Source: UBA4416 sp038327195 (GTDB lineage Bacteria > Bacteroidota > Bacteroidia > B-17B0 > Aurantibacillaceae). From it: a DNA stretch of 64,000 bases. How positions within the stretch are numbered: position 1 is the first letter of the stretch; every line of letters begins with the position of its first letter. The translations under genes and the position numbers were made by a program. The stretch is taken from NCBI GenBank assembly GCA_038327195.1, contig JBBQKU010000020.1, positions 5,333 to 69,332 of the forward strand, in the 5' to 3' direction. This document shows positions 34,051 to 43,347 of this stretch, piece after piece. The notes below the pieces were generated by a model. That model did not search any database. It saw nothing but the letters and a program-made list of their open reading frames with translations, and was not told the origin of the DNA.

Positions 34051-34156
34051 AGAAAATTTTTTTCATCGTTTTAAGTATTTCATTAATACAACCAATCATT
34101 TATTAAAAACTTTTTGCTCTAAAACTGAATCCGAAATTTAAAAACTATATTTGACA

Positions 34157-34969
34157 ATGAATAAATTTCTATTTGAAAAGTTTACATCTAAAATATTAAC
34201 TACAGGACCAATCTTACAATTTATCTTAATTGTTGTTTGCAATAATGTTCATTATTATTCTAGTAACGACCCAGATTACACGTTGCTTTTTATTTTAATT
34301 AACCTGATTGGCGTCATTGCTACAAGTGCTTGGTATTATAGCATTGCATATGTTGCAAACTTTCATATAAATGAAAAAGGTAAAGTTTTTAATCATTTAA
34401 AATTATTGGAGATTTGTATTATTAGTAGTTTTATTTTGAAAGTTTGTGATATGTTTTTAGGCTTAGAAACAGCAACTATAAATTTAAGTGGTATTAATTT
34501 TACCTACAAAGAACCATTTATTTTTTCGTTTTTATACCTGACTAGTGGCATTTACAGTTTAATATACATTTCGAAAATTTTAATTTATTCAGAAACACAT
34601 AAAGATGTTGGATTTAGTGGTTATTATAAAACAGCATTACTTTTAATATTTCCAATAATTGGTATTTGGTTAATTAAGTCAAGATTAGAGAAATTAAAAT
34701 TTAGTGAAATAATTGATGAAAATGATACTAAAGAAGTTAACCCAATAGAATATGATCCAAACAAAATAATAGATGCGATTACTGATGAGAAAACTTTGAC
34801 TAAAACAGAATACAAATGTAATGAAGGAGTTATTGCTATTTATCAAGAGTATACAAATCCAAACAATGGAGAAAAGGTTTTCTTAAACAATAAAAGAGCT
34901 GCGGATGGTAAATACAAAATTGGGTTTATGAATTACATAACTGTAAAAGATGGCTGTATTAAGTTGTAA
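34157..34969 (+). CDS. Membrane protein with soluble C-terminal domain, unknown function
   Basis: A 270-residue protein with four or five helices in the first 185 residues (for example ILTTGPILQFILIVVC, LLFILINLIGVIATSAWYYS, AVLLLIFPIIGIWLIKS-type segments) and a cytoplasmic tail. The tail ends with YQEYTNPNNGEKVFLNNKRAADGKYKIGFMNYITVKDGCI, a small beta-rich unit. I recognise no family. The ATG at 34157 is chosen over a TTG at 34151. It leads a three-gene group with a tiny membrane protein and an M50-like protease. Confidence 0.7.
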   Translation: MNKFLFEKFTSKILTTGPILQFILIVVCNNVHYYSSNDPDYTLLFILINLIGVIATSAWYYSIAYVANFHINEKGKVFNHLKLLEICIISSFILKVCDMFLGLETATINLSGINFTYKEPFIFSFLYLTSGIYSLIYISKILIYSETHKDVGFSGYYKTALLLIFPIIGIWLIKSRLEKLKFSEIIDENDTKEVNPIEYDPNKIIDAITDEKTLTKTEYKCNEGVIAIYQEYTNPNNGEKVFLNNKRAADGKYKIGFMNYITVKDGCIKL

Positions 34970-35038
34970 ATTTTATAATCTTTTTTTGTGATTTCACCAT
35001 CAAAAATTAAACCCAAATTTTATATAAAAAGACAGAAA

Positions 35039-35242
35039 ATGGATAATAATAAAATAGCAGAAATAGTAAATTACGTGATTGGGTTAGTAGGAATACTGTA
35101 TGGAATTTATTCCGTAAAAAATAAAACTATTAATAATCCTAGTTTTAGAATAGTTGGTTTAACAGGAAAACAATTTATTACTTTGGGATATTTAGGCATA
35201 ACACTATTTTTACTTTTAATAATTTATAGGATCGTAAAATAA
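35039..35242 (+). CDS. Small two-helix membrane protein
   Basis: A 67-residue protein from the ATG at 35039 (MDNNKIAEIVNYV). It has two hydrophobic segments, EIVNYVIGLVGILYGIYSV (about 6-24) and FITLGYLGITLFLLLIIYRIV near the C-terminus, with a basic loop between. A longer frame opens at a GTG at 34988 but its extra residues are basic and unlike a signal. It starts 69 bases after its upstream neighbour and ends 5 bases before the M50-like gene, so it is probably in the same transcript. Function unknown. Confidence 0.6.
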   Translation: MDNNKIAEIVNYVIGLVGILYGIYSVKNKTINNPSFRIVGLTGKQFITLGYLGITLFLLLIIYRIVK

Positions 35243-35247
35243 ACAAA

Positions 35248-35835
35248 ATGGAAATAAATAACACCAATATGCCAAATCCATTTTTGATAATTGTCGTGTT
35301 TGCAATTACCTTATGTGTAGTAAGAGTATTTACTATTTTAATACATGAACTTGGGCATGCTTTAGCTGGCTTACTTTTTTTAAAAGGTAATTTTGATATT
35401 TACATTGGTTCGTATGGAGATCCAGAAAAAGGAATTCATTTTAAAATTTGGCGAATAAATTTTCATTTCATTTACGACCCTTTTTCATTAGAGAAAGGCG
35501 TGTTTAAATCCAACATACAAGAAACTACGCATTTGAAAGATTTTATAATAACCTTAGCTGGGCCATTAGCATCATTGCTTACTGCTGGCTTGTATGTTTA
35601 TTTAGCTATTTTTTCTTCGTTACCTGAAGTAGTAAAAATTTCATTTTATATTTTAATGGGTTCATCTTTAATAGATTTTTGGTACAATATAAAACCTGAT
35701 ACAACTCCTATTGTATTACATGATGAAAAATTGGTCTACAATGATGGTTACATATTGCGCTATAGATGGGCGTGTATGTTTAATAAAATCGAACAAACTA
35801 CAAATGAAGATGACAATGGAAAATTGAATGCGTAA
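35248..35835 (+). CDS. M50-like (site-2 protease type) membrane metalloprotease
   Basis: A 195-residue protein with four hydrophobic segments. The zinc motif HELGH is at residues 33-37 inside the first long helix (FTILIHELGHALAGLLFL), and a glycine-proline helix ITLAGPLASLLTAGLY follows. The second metal ligand of S2P enzymes, usually in an N/LDG or NxxPxxxLDG motif, may be in GSSLIDFWYNIKPD. No PDZ domain is present, so it is a minimal M50 type. It may cut a membrane substrate, for example one of the two membrane proteins just upstream; this is inference. Confidence 0.75.
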   Translation: MEINNTNMPNPFLIIVVFAITLCVVRVFTILIHELGHALAGLLFLKGNFDIYIGSYGDPEKGIHFKIWRINFHFIYDPFSLEKGVFKSNIQETTHLKDFIITLAGPLASLLTAGLYVYLAIFSSLPEVVKISFYILMGSSLIDFWYNIKPDTTPIVLHDEKLVYNDGYILRYRWACMFNKIEQTTNEDDNGKLNA

Positions 35836-35870
35836 GTTTGAGCATTGTAGTTTTTTATTTTACTGCACTA

Positions 35871-35887
35871 TTGGTGTTTTTCACCAA
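35871..35887. terminator. Short hairpin between convergent genes
   Basis: TTGGTG (35871-35876) pairs with CACCAA (35882-35887) around TTTTT. It sits in the 83-base gap between the M50-like gene and the convergent alcohol dehydrogenase gene. No U-tract follows, so its role as a terminator is uncertain. Confidence 0.35.
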
Positions 35888-35918
35888 CAATCATCTGAAT
35901 GCTAAATAAATATAATGT

Positions 35919-36962
35919 CTATAAAGTAGCCATATCAATTACAAAGCGATATTTTACATCACCTGCTAACATACGTTCAAAGGCCGTGTCAATGTATTTC
36001 ATGTCAATGATTTCAACTTCCGATACGATGTTGTGTTCAGCACAGTAGTCTAACATTTCTTGAGTCTCTGGTAAACCGCCAATCAATGAACCTGCTAAAC
36101 TTTTACGTCCGCCAATTAAACTAAATGCCATTATTTGTGAAGGTGTTGGAGGAGCGCCCACGCATATCATAACACCATTAGTGTCAAGCATCGCTAAATA
36201 ATCATTGTAATTATGTGGTGCAGAAACCGTGTCAATAATAAAATCAAATTTTCCTTTTAGTTTTTCTACTTCTTCAACATTTTTTGTATTCGCAAAATGA
36301 TGCGCACCTAATTTACGAGCATCTTGTTCTTTACTAGAAGATGTGCTCAACATGGTAACTTCTGCACCAAATGAAGATGCAAATTTCACAGCCATATGTC
36401 CTAAACCACCTAAGCCTACAACGGCAACTCGGTGTCCTTTTCCAACTTTCCAGTGGCGTAATGGCGAATAGGTAGTAATACCTGCACATAGTAATGGTGC
36501 AACTGCTTGTAAAGGTAATTTATCTGAAATTCTTAAAACAAAAGCTTCATCCACTACAATGAGTTTAGAAAAACCACCATAGGTAAACCCTCCTAAATGT
36601 TTGTCTTTACTATTGTAAGTGCTAGTTGCTCCGTTACGGCAAAATTGTTCTAATCCTCTTTGGCAATTATCGCAATCTCTGCAAGAATCTACCAAACAAC
36701 CTACGCCGGCTAAATCGCCTACTTTAAACTTTTTAACATGGTTGCCTACTTTTGTAACACGACCAACAATTTCGTGACCAGGCACTACTGGAAAATTGGT
36801 TCCGCCCCATTCGTTGCGTACTTGATGCAAGTCGGAGTGACAAACGCCACAAAATAAAATATCAAATCGAACATCATGTGGTCCAACATCTCTTCTATTA
36901 AAATCAAAATTACTTAATGCTTCTCCAGCATTTTTTGCGGCATATCCTTTGGTTAATAACAT
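35919..36962 (-). CDS. Zinc-dependent NAD(P)-linked alcohol dehydrogenase (YahK/cinnamyl alcohol dehydrogenase type)
   Basis: A 347-residue medium-chain dehydrogenase/reductase. Catalytic zinc ligands are in CGVCHSDLHQ and GHEIVGRV, the structural zinc cluster is CLVDSCRDCDNCQRGLEQFC (four cysteines), and the nucleotide-binding motif is VAVVGLGGLGHMAVKFA. It matches the NADPH-linked aldehyde reductases of the YahK/CAD group that reduce aldehydes to alcohols. Its Rossmann motif is followed by a serine-rich TMLSTSSSKEQDA, consistent with NADP(H). The gene appears to be alone, with 169 bases to the next gene upstream. Confidence 0.93.
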   Translation of the reverse strand: MLLTKGYAAKNAGEALSNFDFNRRDVGPHDVRFDILFCGVCHSDLHQVRNEWGGTNFPVVPGHEIVGRVTKVGNHVKKFKVGDLAGVGCLVDSCRDCDNCQRGLEQFCRNGATSTYNSKDKHLGGFTYGGFSKLIVVDEAFVLRISDKLPLQAVAPLLCAGITTYSPLRHWKVGKGHRVAVVGLGGLGHMAVKFASSFGAEVTMLSTSSSKEQDARKLGAHHFANTKNVEEVEKLKGKFDFIIDTVSAPHNYNDYLAMLDTNGVMICVGAPPTPSQIMAFSLIGGRKSLAGSLIGGLPETQEMLDYCAEHNIVSEVEIIDMKYIDTAFERMLAGDVKYRFVIDMATL

Positions 36963-37131
36963 AATTTTATAAATAGGTATTGGTGAATGATTAAATAATT
37001 AATCAATGTAAAAGTACATTAAAAAAGTAACAGCTTGGAGTTGTAATTGTTTAAATGTTTTTGGGTTGTTGTATTAACCATTCAGAGTTTTTAAAACAAA
37101 CCAGCTAAAATCGGGAATTTTTTATTTGCAT

Positions 37132-37839
37132 TTATGGTGCTAAGTTTTTATACAATAAGCGTTTAGCAATTGGTAAAAAAGTTTCTTCGTTAGGAAGCTC
37201 AGTCTTAGCTTTAAATAAATATACTGCAGGGTTTGGTAACTCTGGATTTGCCTCTATTAGTTCAGATTTAACTTTGTCTACCTGATTGGAAATTGAAAGT
37301 GTGTAGGTTGAAAAATAGTTACTTGTAAGTCCATATATTTCTTGCTGCAATAAGTTTATTTTCGAAAAAGCATAACTATAAACTGTAACTGATTTCGATT
37401 GAAAAGGAAGTAACATAAAATAACCTTCTGTTTTATAAAGAGGTAAAATTCCAATATGGTTGGTTACAATATGTTGTTCAGCAAAATCAAATATGCTTTT
37501 CCCTTTTTCTAATTCTTGTTCAAACAGTGGTTCACTAAAACTAATAATTTGTTTGAGCTCACTTAATGATTCATCATTTATAATGGATTGGTATTGCAAT
37601 TTTAAATTTGCGTAATCAATTCCACTCACTGTTTTTTTGAAATTATTTTCAAGTGTTGTTGTATTATTTTTTAAAAGAATAAGATTTTTATAATGTGCTA
37701 TTAATTCAGCAAAATCGGGATATAATTTTTGTTCCTTAAAGTGCGCTTGTATGTTTTGTAAATAAGCTAATACACGGTATTTTTTGTATTCGAAGTCCAT
37801 TAGGTCTTCTGTTAGCCAGTTTTCAGATAAAGTTCCCAT
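37132..37839 (-). CDS. Conserved hypothetical cytoplasmic protein
   Basis: A 235-residue protein without signal peptide or membrane helix. It starts MGTLSENWLTEDLMDFEYKKYRVLAYLQNIQAHFKEQKLYPDFAELIAHY, a helical lead, and has a mixed alpha/beta remainder with KTEGYFMLLPFQSKSVTVYSYAF. I do not recognise a domain. The compositional bias is that of the neighbours, so nothing suggests recent transfer. It is on the minus strand between the alcohol dehydrogenase and the divergent histidine kinase. Confidence 0.7.
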   Translation of the reverse strand: MGTLSENWLTEDLMDFEYKKYRVLAYLQNIQAHFKEQKLYPDFAELIAHYKNLILLKNNTTTLENNFKKTVSGIDYANLKLQYQSIINDESLSELKQIISFSEPLFEQELEKGKSIFDFAEQHIVTNHIGILPLYKTEGYFMLLPFQSKSVTVYSYAFSKINLLQQEIYGLTSNYFSTYTLSISNQVDKVKSELIEANPELPNPAVYLFKAKTELPNEETFLPIAKRLLYKNLAP

Positions 37840-37961
37840 ACTAATTGTACGAAAACCTTTTAAAATAGTTACTTGAGATTTTTAATTAATTAGACTTTAT
37901 TTAAAAACATCAAAATTATATTTTAGTGTTTTTATAATCGTTATTTTGTTAAATTTATGTG

Positions 37962-39158
37962 ATGATTAATTTTTTCAATAAACTTATTAATAATGGTGTT
38001 AAGCCAAATTACCAACCTTGGGAAATTTACTTGACTCGTAAGCTAAATTTAATAACATGTATTACTATTTGTAATATGATTAGCGCATTGGTGTTTTTTG
38101 AAATTGTTGATTACAAGCTAATTTTCACAGATTGTTTAGTGTCATTATTTGTATTGCCTTTTTTAATTTTATTAAACAAATACAAAAATTATATATGGGC
38201 AGCTTATGGTTTTTACACAATAGGCTTTAGTTTATTGGCTTCCATGTGTCTAAAATTGGGAATTGATTCTTATATTATTTTGTTTTATTTTCCAATGATG
38301 ATTAGTATGATTCAATTGTTAGGTAGGCGAGAAACCTTGAAACATTTAGTGGTCATCAGTATATTCTGTTTTTTTACTATTATTATAATTGTGATTGGTT
38401 ACAATGGTACTATTTATAATTTTGAAACCAGTGATGGCTCTTTTAAAAACATTAAGTTGTTTAATATCATTTTGAGTTTCGTTTCAGCTTTAGCATTTAA
38501 TATAAGTTTAGTTAAAGAGTCAATTAATCAAGAAAATTTGATTAAAAAAATGCTAAAGGAAAAAGAAGTATTGTTGGCAGAAGTTTTTCATCGAGTAAAA
38601 AATAATATGAATATTATAACTAGTTTATTGAATTTAAAAAAAGAATTATCCGATTCGCAGGAAGTTAAAAATGCATTAGAAGATTGTCGAAATCGTGTTT
38701 TTTCGATGGCTTTGGTGCATGAAAATATTTTTAATAATAATAGTATTATTGAACTGGATTTTAAAGCTTATATCGAAAATTTAACTACTGAAATCAAAAA
38801 TTCTTTAGGCAATAGTAAGCCCGTTGAGATATATTTAGATACAGAAACGATTATGCTCGATTTATCAAATGCTATACCATGTGGTTTGATATTAAATGAA
38901 TTAATTACAAATTCATTTAAATATGCTAGAAATGATAATGACTTATTAATCATACACATTAGGTTGCAGCATACTGATAACTATATTGAACTTGAAGTAA
39001 GAGATAATGGAAATGGATTACCAGATAATTGGCAGCAAAATACTAATAGTTTGGGAATGGAATTGATAAATTCATTATCTCAACAAGTTGACGGAACACA
39101 TCAATTTAAAAATGATAAAGGTTTAATTTTTAACTTAACTTTTAAGTTTAAATCTTAG
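37962..39158 (+). CDS. Membrane histidine kinase (HisKA_2 type), orphan
   Basis: A 398-residue sensor kinase from the ATG at 37962 (a GTG one codon earlier is possible). Six hydrophobic segments cover residues 28-185, with no large extracytoplasmic loop, so the signal is likely sensed in the membrane. The phospho-accepting His is in EVFHRVKNNMNIITSLLNLK (about residue 210), the HisKA_2 motif; N and G boxes are GLILNELITNSFKYA and RDNGNGLPDNW. No response regulator gene is next to it. In Bacteroidota such kinases commonly work with separate LytTR or CheY-like regulators. Confidence 0.88.
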   Translation: MINFFNKLINNGVKPNYQPWEIYLTRKLNLITCITICNMISALVFFEIVDYKLIFTDCLVSLFVLPFLILLNKYKNYIWAAYGFYTIGFSLLASMCLKLGIDSYIILFYFPMMISMIQLLGRRETLKHLVVISIFCFFTIIIIVIGYNGTIYNFETSDGSFKNIKLFNIILSFVSALAFNISLVKESINQENLIKKMLKEKEVLLAEVFHRVKNNMNIITSLLNLKKELSDSQEVKNALEDCRNRVFSMALVHENIFNNNSIIELDFKAYIENLTTEIKNSLGNSKPVEIYLDTETIMLDLSNAIPCGLILNELITNSFKYARNDNDLLIIHIRLQHTDNYIELEVRDNGNGLPDNWQQNTNSLGMELINSLSQQVDGTHQFKNDKGLIFNLTFKFKS

Positions 39159-39371
39159 ATGTATATTTTAAATATTTAAAAATTATTTTACAGTCTAGTT
39201 AATTATTCCTGATTGATTTTTAACTTTATTTCCTATTAGATTGTATTTGAAGTCCAAATCAATTTAAATAATCACTGTTATTCTATTGCATAATATCAAT
39301 AAATAGTTTAAGGGTGCTTATGTGTTAGAAATCAAGCGGTATTAAACTTATGCGGTTTACAATAATATAGT

Positions 39372-39379
39372 TAGATTTA
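39372..39379 (+). promoter_or_regulatory. Possible -7 element of the pseudoprotease gene
   Basis: TAGATTTA differs at one base from the consensus TAnnTTTG and lies 13 bases before the ATG at 39393. The preceding gap 39159-39392 has no other feature that I can recognise. Confidence 0.35.
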
Positions 39380-39392
39380 CAAAACTTTTTTA

Positions 39393-41009
39393 ATGACTTT
39401 TAAATTTTTATTTTTTATTTTTTTTGTAACTAGCTTTTTTAAGCTATTATCACAAAATATAAATAGTATATCTTATTTTGATAAAAAAGGAAATTTGACA
39501 TATATTGACTCTTCTCTTTATTACAGACAAGAATCTTCCACAGAAAAGTTGTTTCGTTCATTTTACACCAAAACAAAAAAACTTTATTTTGAAGGAACAA
39601 TAATTAATGCTAATGATACTTTAGATGCGTATAACTCATATAAGGGTTTATGTAAATGGTATTATCCTACAGGTATTATAAAACGTAATTGCAATTATGA
39701 TTCTGTTGGGAATTTAAACGGATTGTGTGAGGAATTTCATGAAGATGGAAGTATCTTTAAAAAGACTTTTTACGAAAACAATAAGCCTAAAAACAAAGAG
39801 TATGTTGTGTATTCTAAAAATGATAAAAACGGAACCCGAGTTTTTGAAGATTTTTTTAGTGATAATTTAAGTAATTGGAATTTAACACAAACAGAATTTC
39901 TTTCATCAAAAATTAAAATTGGCGGACTCGAATTAACAAATCGCACAAATACGGATTATGCAATAACTATTCCTTATAAAATTGATTCATTAAACTTTAG
40001 TTTCGAAACAACAATTAATTCTAAATACCTTACACCTGTTTGCAAAAGCGGTTTAGTTTTTGGTTATAAAAATAATTTGAATTATAATTATTTCTATGTT
40101 TCTAAATTTCGTTATTTTATAGGGATTGTTAGGGGTGGCATTGAAGTGAAAAAAATTGATAATTACTTTTCTTCAGCTATTAATGGAAATGAATTAAATA
40201 AACTTGAACTAAAATGTGTAAATGATAGTTTCTATTATTTTATTAATAATAAATTATTGACCTATTGTGAAAAAAGTGAATTGGTTGGAAATAAAATTGG
40301 TTTTTTAATTAATAATGGGGCATCTTTTTTTGATAATTTAGTAATTAGGCAAAGCAATAAACAACGGGACGAAAAAATCAAAACGGATGATTTTGTGAAA
40401 ATAAATGACTTTAAGTTCCAAAATCGTATTTCGCAGTCAGGTATTATGCTTAATAGTAATGGGTTTGTTTATACTAGTATAAAGGATATATATCAATATA
40501 ATAATATTATTATTGAGGCAATTGTGAATGATACTTTAAAATCATTTGCTGCTGATTTATTTATAAAAGATGAGTTTCGAAATTTTGTAATATTAAAAAT
40601 TAGAAATCAAGATTCTAATGTTTTTTATAAACCATATTATTCTTACTCTTATATAAATACCCTAGAAAATCAAAAATTATTTACAATAAAATATTTATTT
40701 AAAGATTCAATTACAAATACTTTTATAGCAAAATCTATTAATGGTGAAAATAAAAAAATCACAAATATTAATGGAAACACTAATTCGAAATTAACAGGTG
40801 CTCCTATCTTTGATTCTAAAGGAAACATGATCGGTGTTGTAACTAGTATTAATGACCAATTAAAAGTGGACGATTCTCCTTCGCTATGGATAATGACCTC
40901 TAAATTGAATTTGAATGAAACTAATCAAATTCAAAAAAAAGAGTTAAAAGATTATCCATTTTTTGAAAAAGAGATTTATAAAAATAGTGTTATTATACAC
41001 GTATTTTAA
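39393..41009 (+). CDS. Secreted multidomain protein with degenerate trypsin/HtrA-like domain
   Basis: A 538-residue protein with a signal peptide (residues 1-20, ending KLLSQ). Residues 35-140 contain two YwqK/MORN-like repeats (CKWYYPTGIIKRNCNYDSVGNLNG and EEFHEDGSIFKKTFYENNKPK). Residues 149-320 form a lectin/laminin-G-like sandwich (FEDFFSDNLSNWNL ... FYYFINNKLLTYCEKSELVGNKIGFLINNGASFFDNLVIRQ). Residues 345-500 resemble the shell of a chymotrypsin-like protease, but the positions of the His, Asp and Ser carry other residues (SIKDI, EFRNFVIL, KLTGAP). It has no T9SS tail. I infer a binding rather than catalytic role; function unknown. Confidence 0.65.
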   Translation: MTFKFLFFIFFVTSFFKLLSQNINSISYFDKKGNLTYIDSSLYYRQESSTEKLFRSFYTKTKKLYFEGTIINANDTLDAYNSYKGLCKWYYPTGIIKRNCNYDSVGNLNGLCEEFHEDGSIFKKTFYENNKPKNKEYVVYSKNDKNGTRVFEDFFSDNLSNWNLTQTEFLSSKIKIGGLELTNRTNTDYAITIPYKIDSLNFSFETTINSKYLTPVCKSGLVFGYKNNLNYNYFYVSKFRYFIGIVRGGIEVKKIDNYFSSAINGNELNKLELKCVNDSFYYFINNKLLTYCEKSELVGNKIGFLINNGASFFDNLVIRQSNKQRDEKIKTDDFVKINDFKFQNRISQSGIMLNSNGFVYTSIKDIYQYNNIIIEAIVNDTLKSFAADLFIKDEFRNFVILKIRNQDSNVFYKPYYSYSYINTLENQKLFTIKYLFKDSITNTFIAKSINGENKKITNINGNTNSKLTGAPIFDSKGNMIGVVTSINDQLKVDDSPSLWIMTSKLNLNETNQIQKKELKDYPFFEKEIYKNSVIIHVF

Positions 41010-41182
41010 ATCAGTCTTATCTAAACTTTTTAGTTTAATTTATTTGTGAAATTAATTTATATCGCTTGTATTAAGCAAAAGAATTATTAGTTTTAATGTT
41101 GTATTTTTTTGCTTAATTGTGTAAATAAATTACTAAGCGAAATAAAATAAAAGGTTAAGCACTTATTTATAGTTTTAAAAAT

Positions 41183-43279
41183 ATGTATATGAATAAAAAT
41201 TACTTTTTGATTTTATTACTTTTAGTTTTAGCAAACACAAATGCTCAAACTTTTTCTGTTTCTCCCAGCGCATTAATTCCAGACAATACAACCACAAATT
41301 ACACCATGTCGGTTAGTGGGCTTCCAACACAAATGAATTTAGCAAATGTTGGAATAGAAGCCTCTCAAATAAATATTACGCATACTAAGGATGTTGATTT
41401 AACTATCACCTTAATTTCTCCAGGCGGAAGACTTGTTAAAATTGTTCAAAATAATGGAGGTTCAGGAGCTAATTTTACAAACACTTTTTTTTATGATACA
41501 ATCCCCGTAAATATTAATGCAGGGGTCGCACCATTTACCAGTTCATTCGCACCTTATGAGTCACTTTCAAGTTTTAATGACTTAGCTAATCCAAATGGGA
41601 TATGGACATTGCGTATAAGAGATCAAACTGCAACTAATACAGGAACATTAATTTCTTGGGGAATAAAATTCAGTACTAAACCTGCTGGAAAAGTAAGCTT
41701 TGCTTCTTCTAATCTGCCAATTGTAATTGTAAACACTGGTACTTTAACTATTGTTGGAGGAACTAAAATTACAGCAATGATGTCGGTTATAGATCATGGA
41801 TTTGGACTAACAAATTATGTTACTGATATACCAAATAATTATTATGGAAATATTGGTATAGAGATTAGAGGACAATCTTCCACAAGTTTTCCTCAAAAGC
41901 AATTTGGTCTTGAAACAAGAAGTCCTTTAGGAGTGCCAGTAAATGTATCGATACTTGGTATGCCTTCTGAAAATGATTGGATACTTTATGCTCCTTATGA
42001 TGATAAATCGTTAATGAGAAATGTATTAGCTTATAATCTTGCTAGAAATATGGGAAGATGGGCATCTCGTTGCGTTTTCTGTGAATTAGTGATAAATGGA
42101 ATTTATCAAGGTGTTTATGTTTTTCAAGAAAAAATAAAAGTGGACGTTAATCGTGTAAATGTTACTAAGCTATTACCAGCCGATACGCTCGGCGTAAATG
42201 TTACTGGCGGTTATATTATTAATATTGATAAAGATCCTGCTTCTTGGTACTCAGTGGTTCCTCCAAACAATTCTACCGGGGGACAAAAAATCAGATTTAC
42301 GTGTAATTCACCAGATACAGTTGATATTATGAAAAAGCAAAGAGCTTATATAAAATCTTATGTAGATAGTTTTGAAACAGCTCTTAACGGTGTTAATTTT
42401 ATGGATCCTTTAATAGGTTATAGAAAGTATGCTTCTGTTACATCTTTTGTTGATTATTTTATTGTTAATGAATTAAGTCGTAATGTTGATGGTTACAGGT
42501 TAAGTACCTATTTACATAAAGATAGAATAACCTCTGGTGGTCAATTGAAAATTGGGCCAGTATGGGATTATAATTTAGCATTTAATAACGCTAATTATTG
42601 TAATGGAAACTTAACAACAGGTTGGGCATATCGATTCAATCCAGTTTGTAGTGGAGATACTTGGCAAGTACCTTTTTGGTGGGACAAGTTAGTTACAGAT
42701 TCTTGCTTTAAAAATAAATTGTATTGCAAGTATACTCAAATGAGAAATTCCTATTTAGATACGGTTAACTTTTTTAAAGAAATAGATGATAACGCAGCTC
42801 TTGTAAATTCAGCTAAAGATAGACAATATAAACGCTATTCAATTTTAGGAACCTATGTATGGCCTAATCCAGCACCTTATGCAAAAACTTATGCAGAAGA
42901 AAATCGTAATATGAAAAATTGGATTATTGCACGACTTGCTTGGTTAGATGCAAATATATTGCCTTACGGAGTTTGTAATTGGATTACCACTGGAGATAAT
43001 CTGGATAAGAGCTTTTCTTTACTTAATGTTTCTGCTTACCCAAATCCATTTACAAAAGCATTTGTGGTAAATTTGAATGTGTCGAAAGTGAATAATTTTA
43101 ATATTGAGCTCTATAATATAAACGGACAAGTTATAAGGTCTATTAAAACAGATAGACTTGAACCAGAAGAATACCATTTTTATATTGATGATGTAACTTC
43201 ATTATCTACTGGAATTTATTTACTCAAAATTACTAACCAAGATGGGATTTCAAAAATAATAAAATTGATAAAAAATTAG
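41183..43279 (+). CDS. Secreted CotH-kinase-family protein with P domain and T9SS type A sorting domain
   Basis: A 698-residue exported protein. Signal peptide MNKNYFLILLLLVLANTNAQ; the start may be the ATG at 41183 or at 41189. Residues 25-165 are a proprotein-convertase P domain (MNLANVGIEASQINITHTKDVDLTITLISPGG ... ANPNGIWTLRIRDQ). Residues 185-560 are a CotH-like kinase domain (IEIRGQSSTSFPQKQFGLETR, GIYQGVYVFQEKIKVD, NVDGYRLSTYLHKDR, GPVWDYNLAFNN). Residues 620-698 are the T9SS sorting domain (VSAYPNPFTKAFVVNLNVSK ... LSTGIYLLKIT). It is a clear cargo for type IX secretion. Confidence 0.93.
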   Translation: MYMNKNYFLILLLLVLANTNAQTFSVSPSALIPDNTTTNYTMSVSGLPTQMNLANVGIEASQINITHTKDVDLTITLISPGGRLVKIVQNNGGSGANFTNTFFYDTIPVNINAGVAPFTSSFAPYESLSSFNDLANPNGIWTLRIRDQTATNTGTLISWGIKFSTKPAGKVSFASSNLPIVIVNTGTLTIVGGTKITAMMSVIDHGFGLTNYVTDIPNNYYGNIGIEIRGQSSTSFPQKQFGLETRSPLGVPVNVSILGMPSENDWILYAPYDDKSLMRNVLAYNLARNMGRWASRCVFCELVINGIYQGVYVFQEKIKVDVNRVNVTKLLPADTLGVNVTGGYIINIDKDPASWYSVVPPNNSTGGQKIRFTCNSPDTVDIMKKQRAYIKSYVDSFETALNGVNFMDPLIGYRKYASVTSFVDYFIVNELSRNVDGYRLSTYLHKDRITSGGQLKIGPVWDYNLAFNNANYCNGNLTTGWAYRFNPVCSGDTWQVPFWWDKLVTDSCFKNKLYCKYTQMRNSYLDTVNFFKEIDDNAALVNSAKDRQYKRYSILGTYVWPNPAPYAKTYAEENRNMKNWIIARLAWLDANILPYGVCNWITTGDNLDKSFSLLNVSAYPNPFTKAFVVNLNVSKVNNFNIELYNINGQVIRSIKTDRLEPEEYHFYIDDVTSLSTGIYLLKITNQDGISKIIKLIKN

Positions 43280-43347
43280 AGTTAATAGTTTTTGATGAAT
43301 TTAAAAATTTAATTATTAGTTTACCTTTATTACCAAAAAATGAATTA

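Noticed and set aside
41010..41182. Terminator or gene between the pseudoprotease and CotH genes
   Set aside because: No stable stem with a T-tract and no coding frame with a start were found; the AT-rich sequence has only short chance complementarities.
43280..43347. Upstream extension of the STAS-like gene to the end of the CotH gene
   Set aside because: The frame is open but has no start codon of the usual kind, and the paralogue at 53009 does not need the extra residues.
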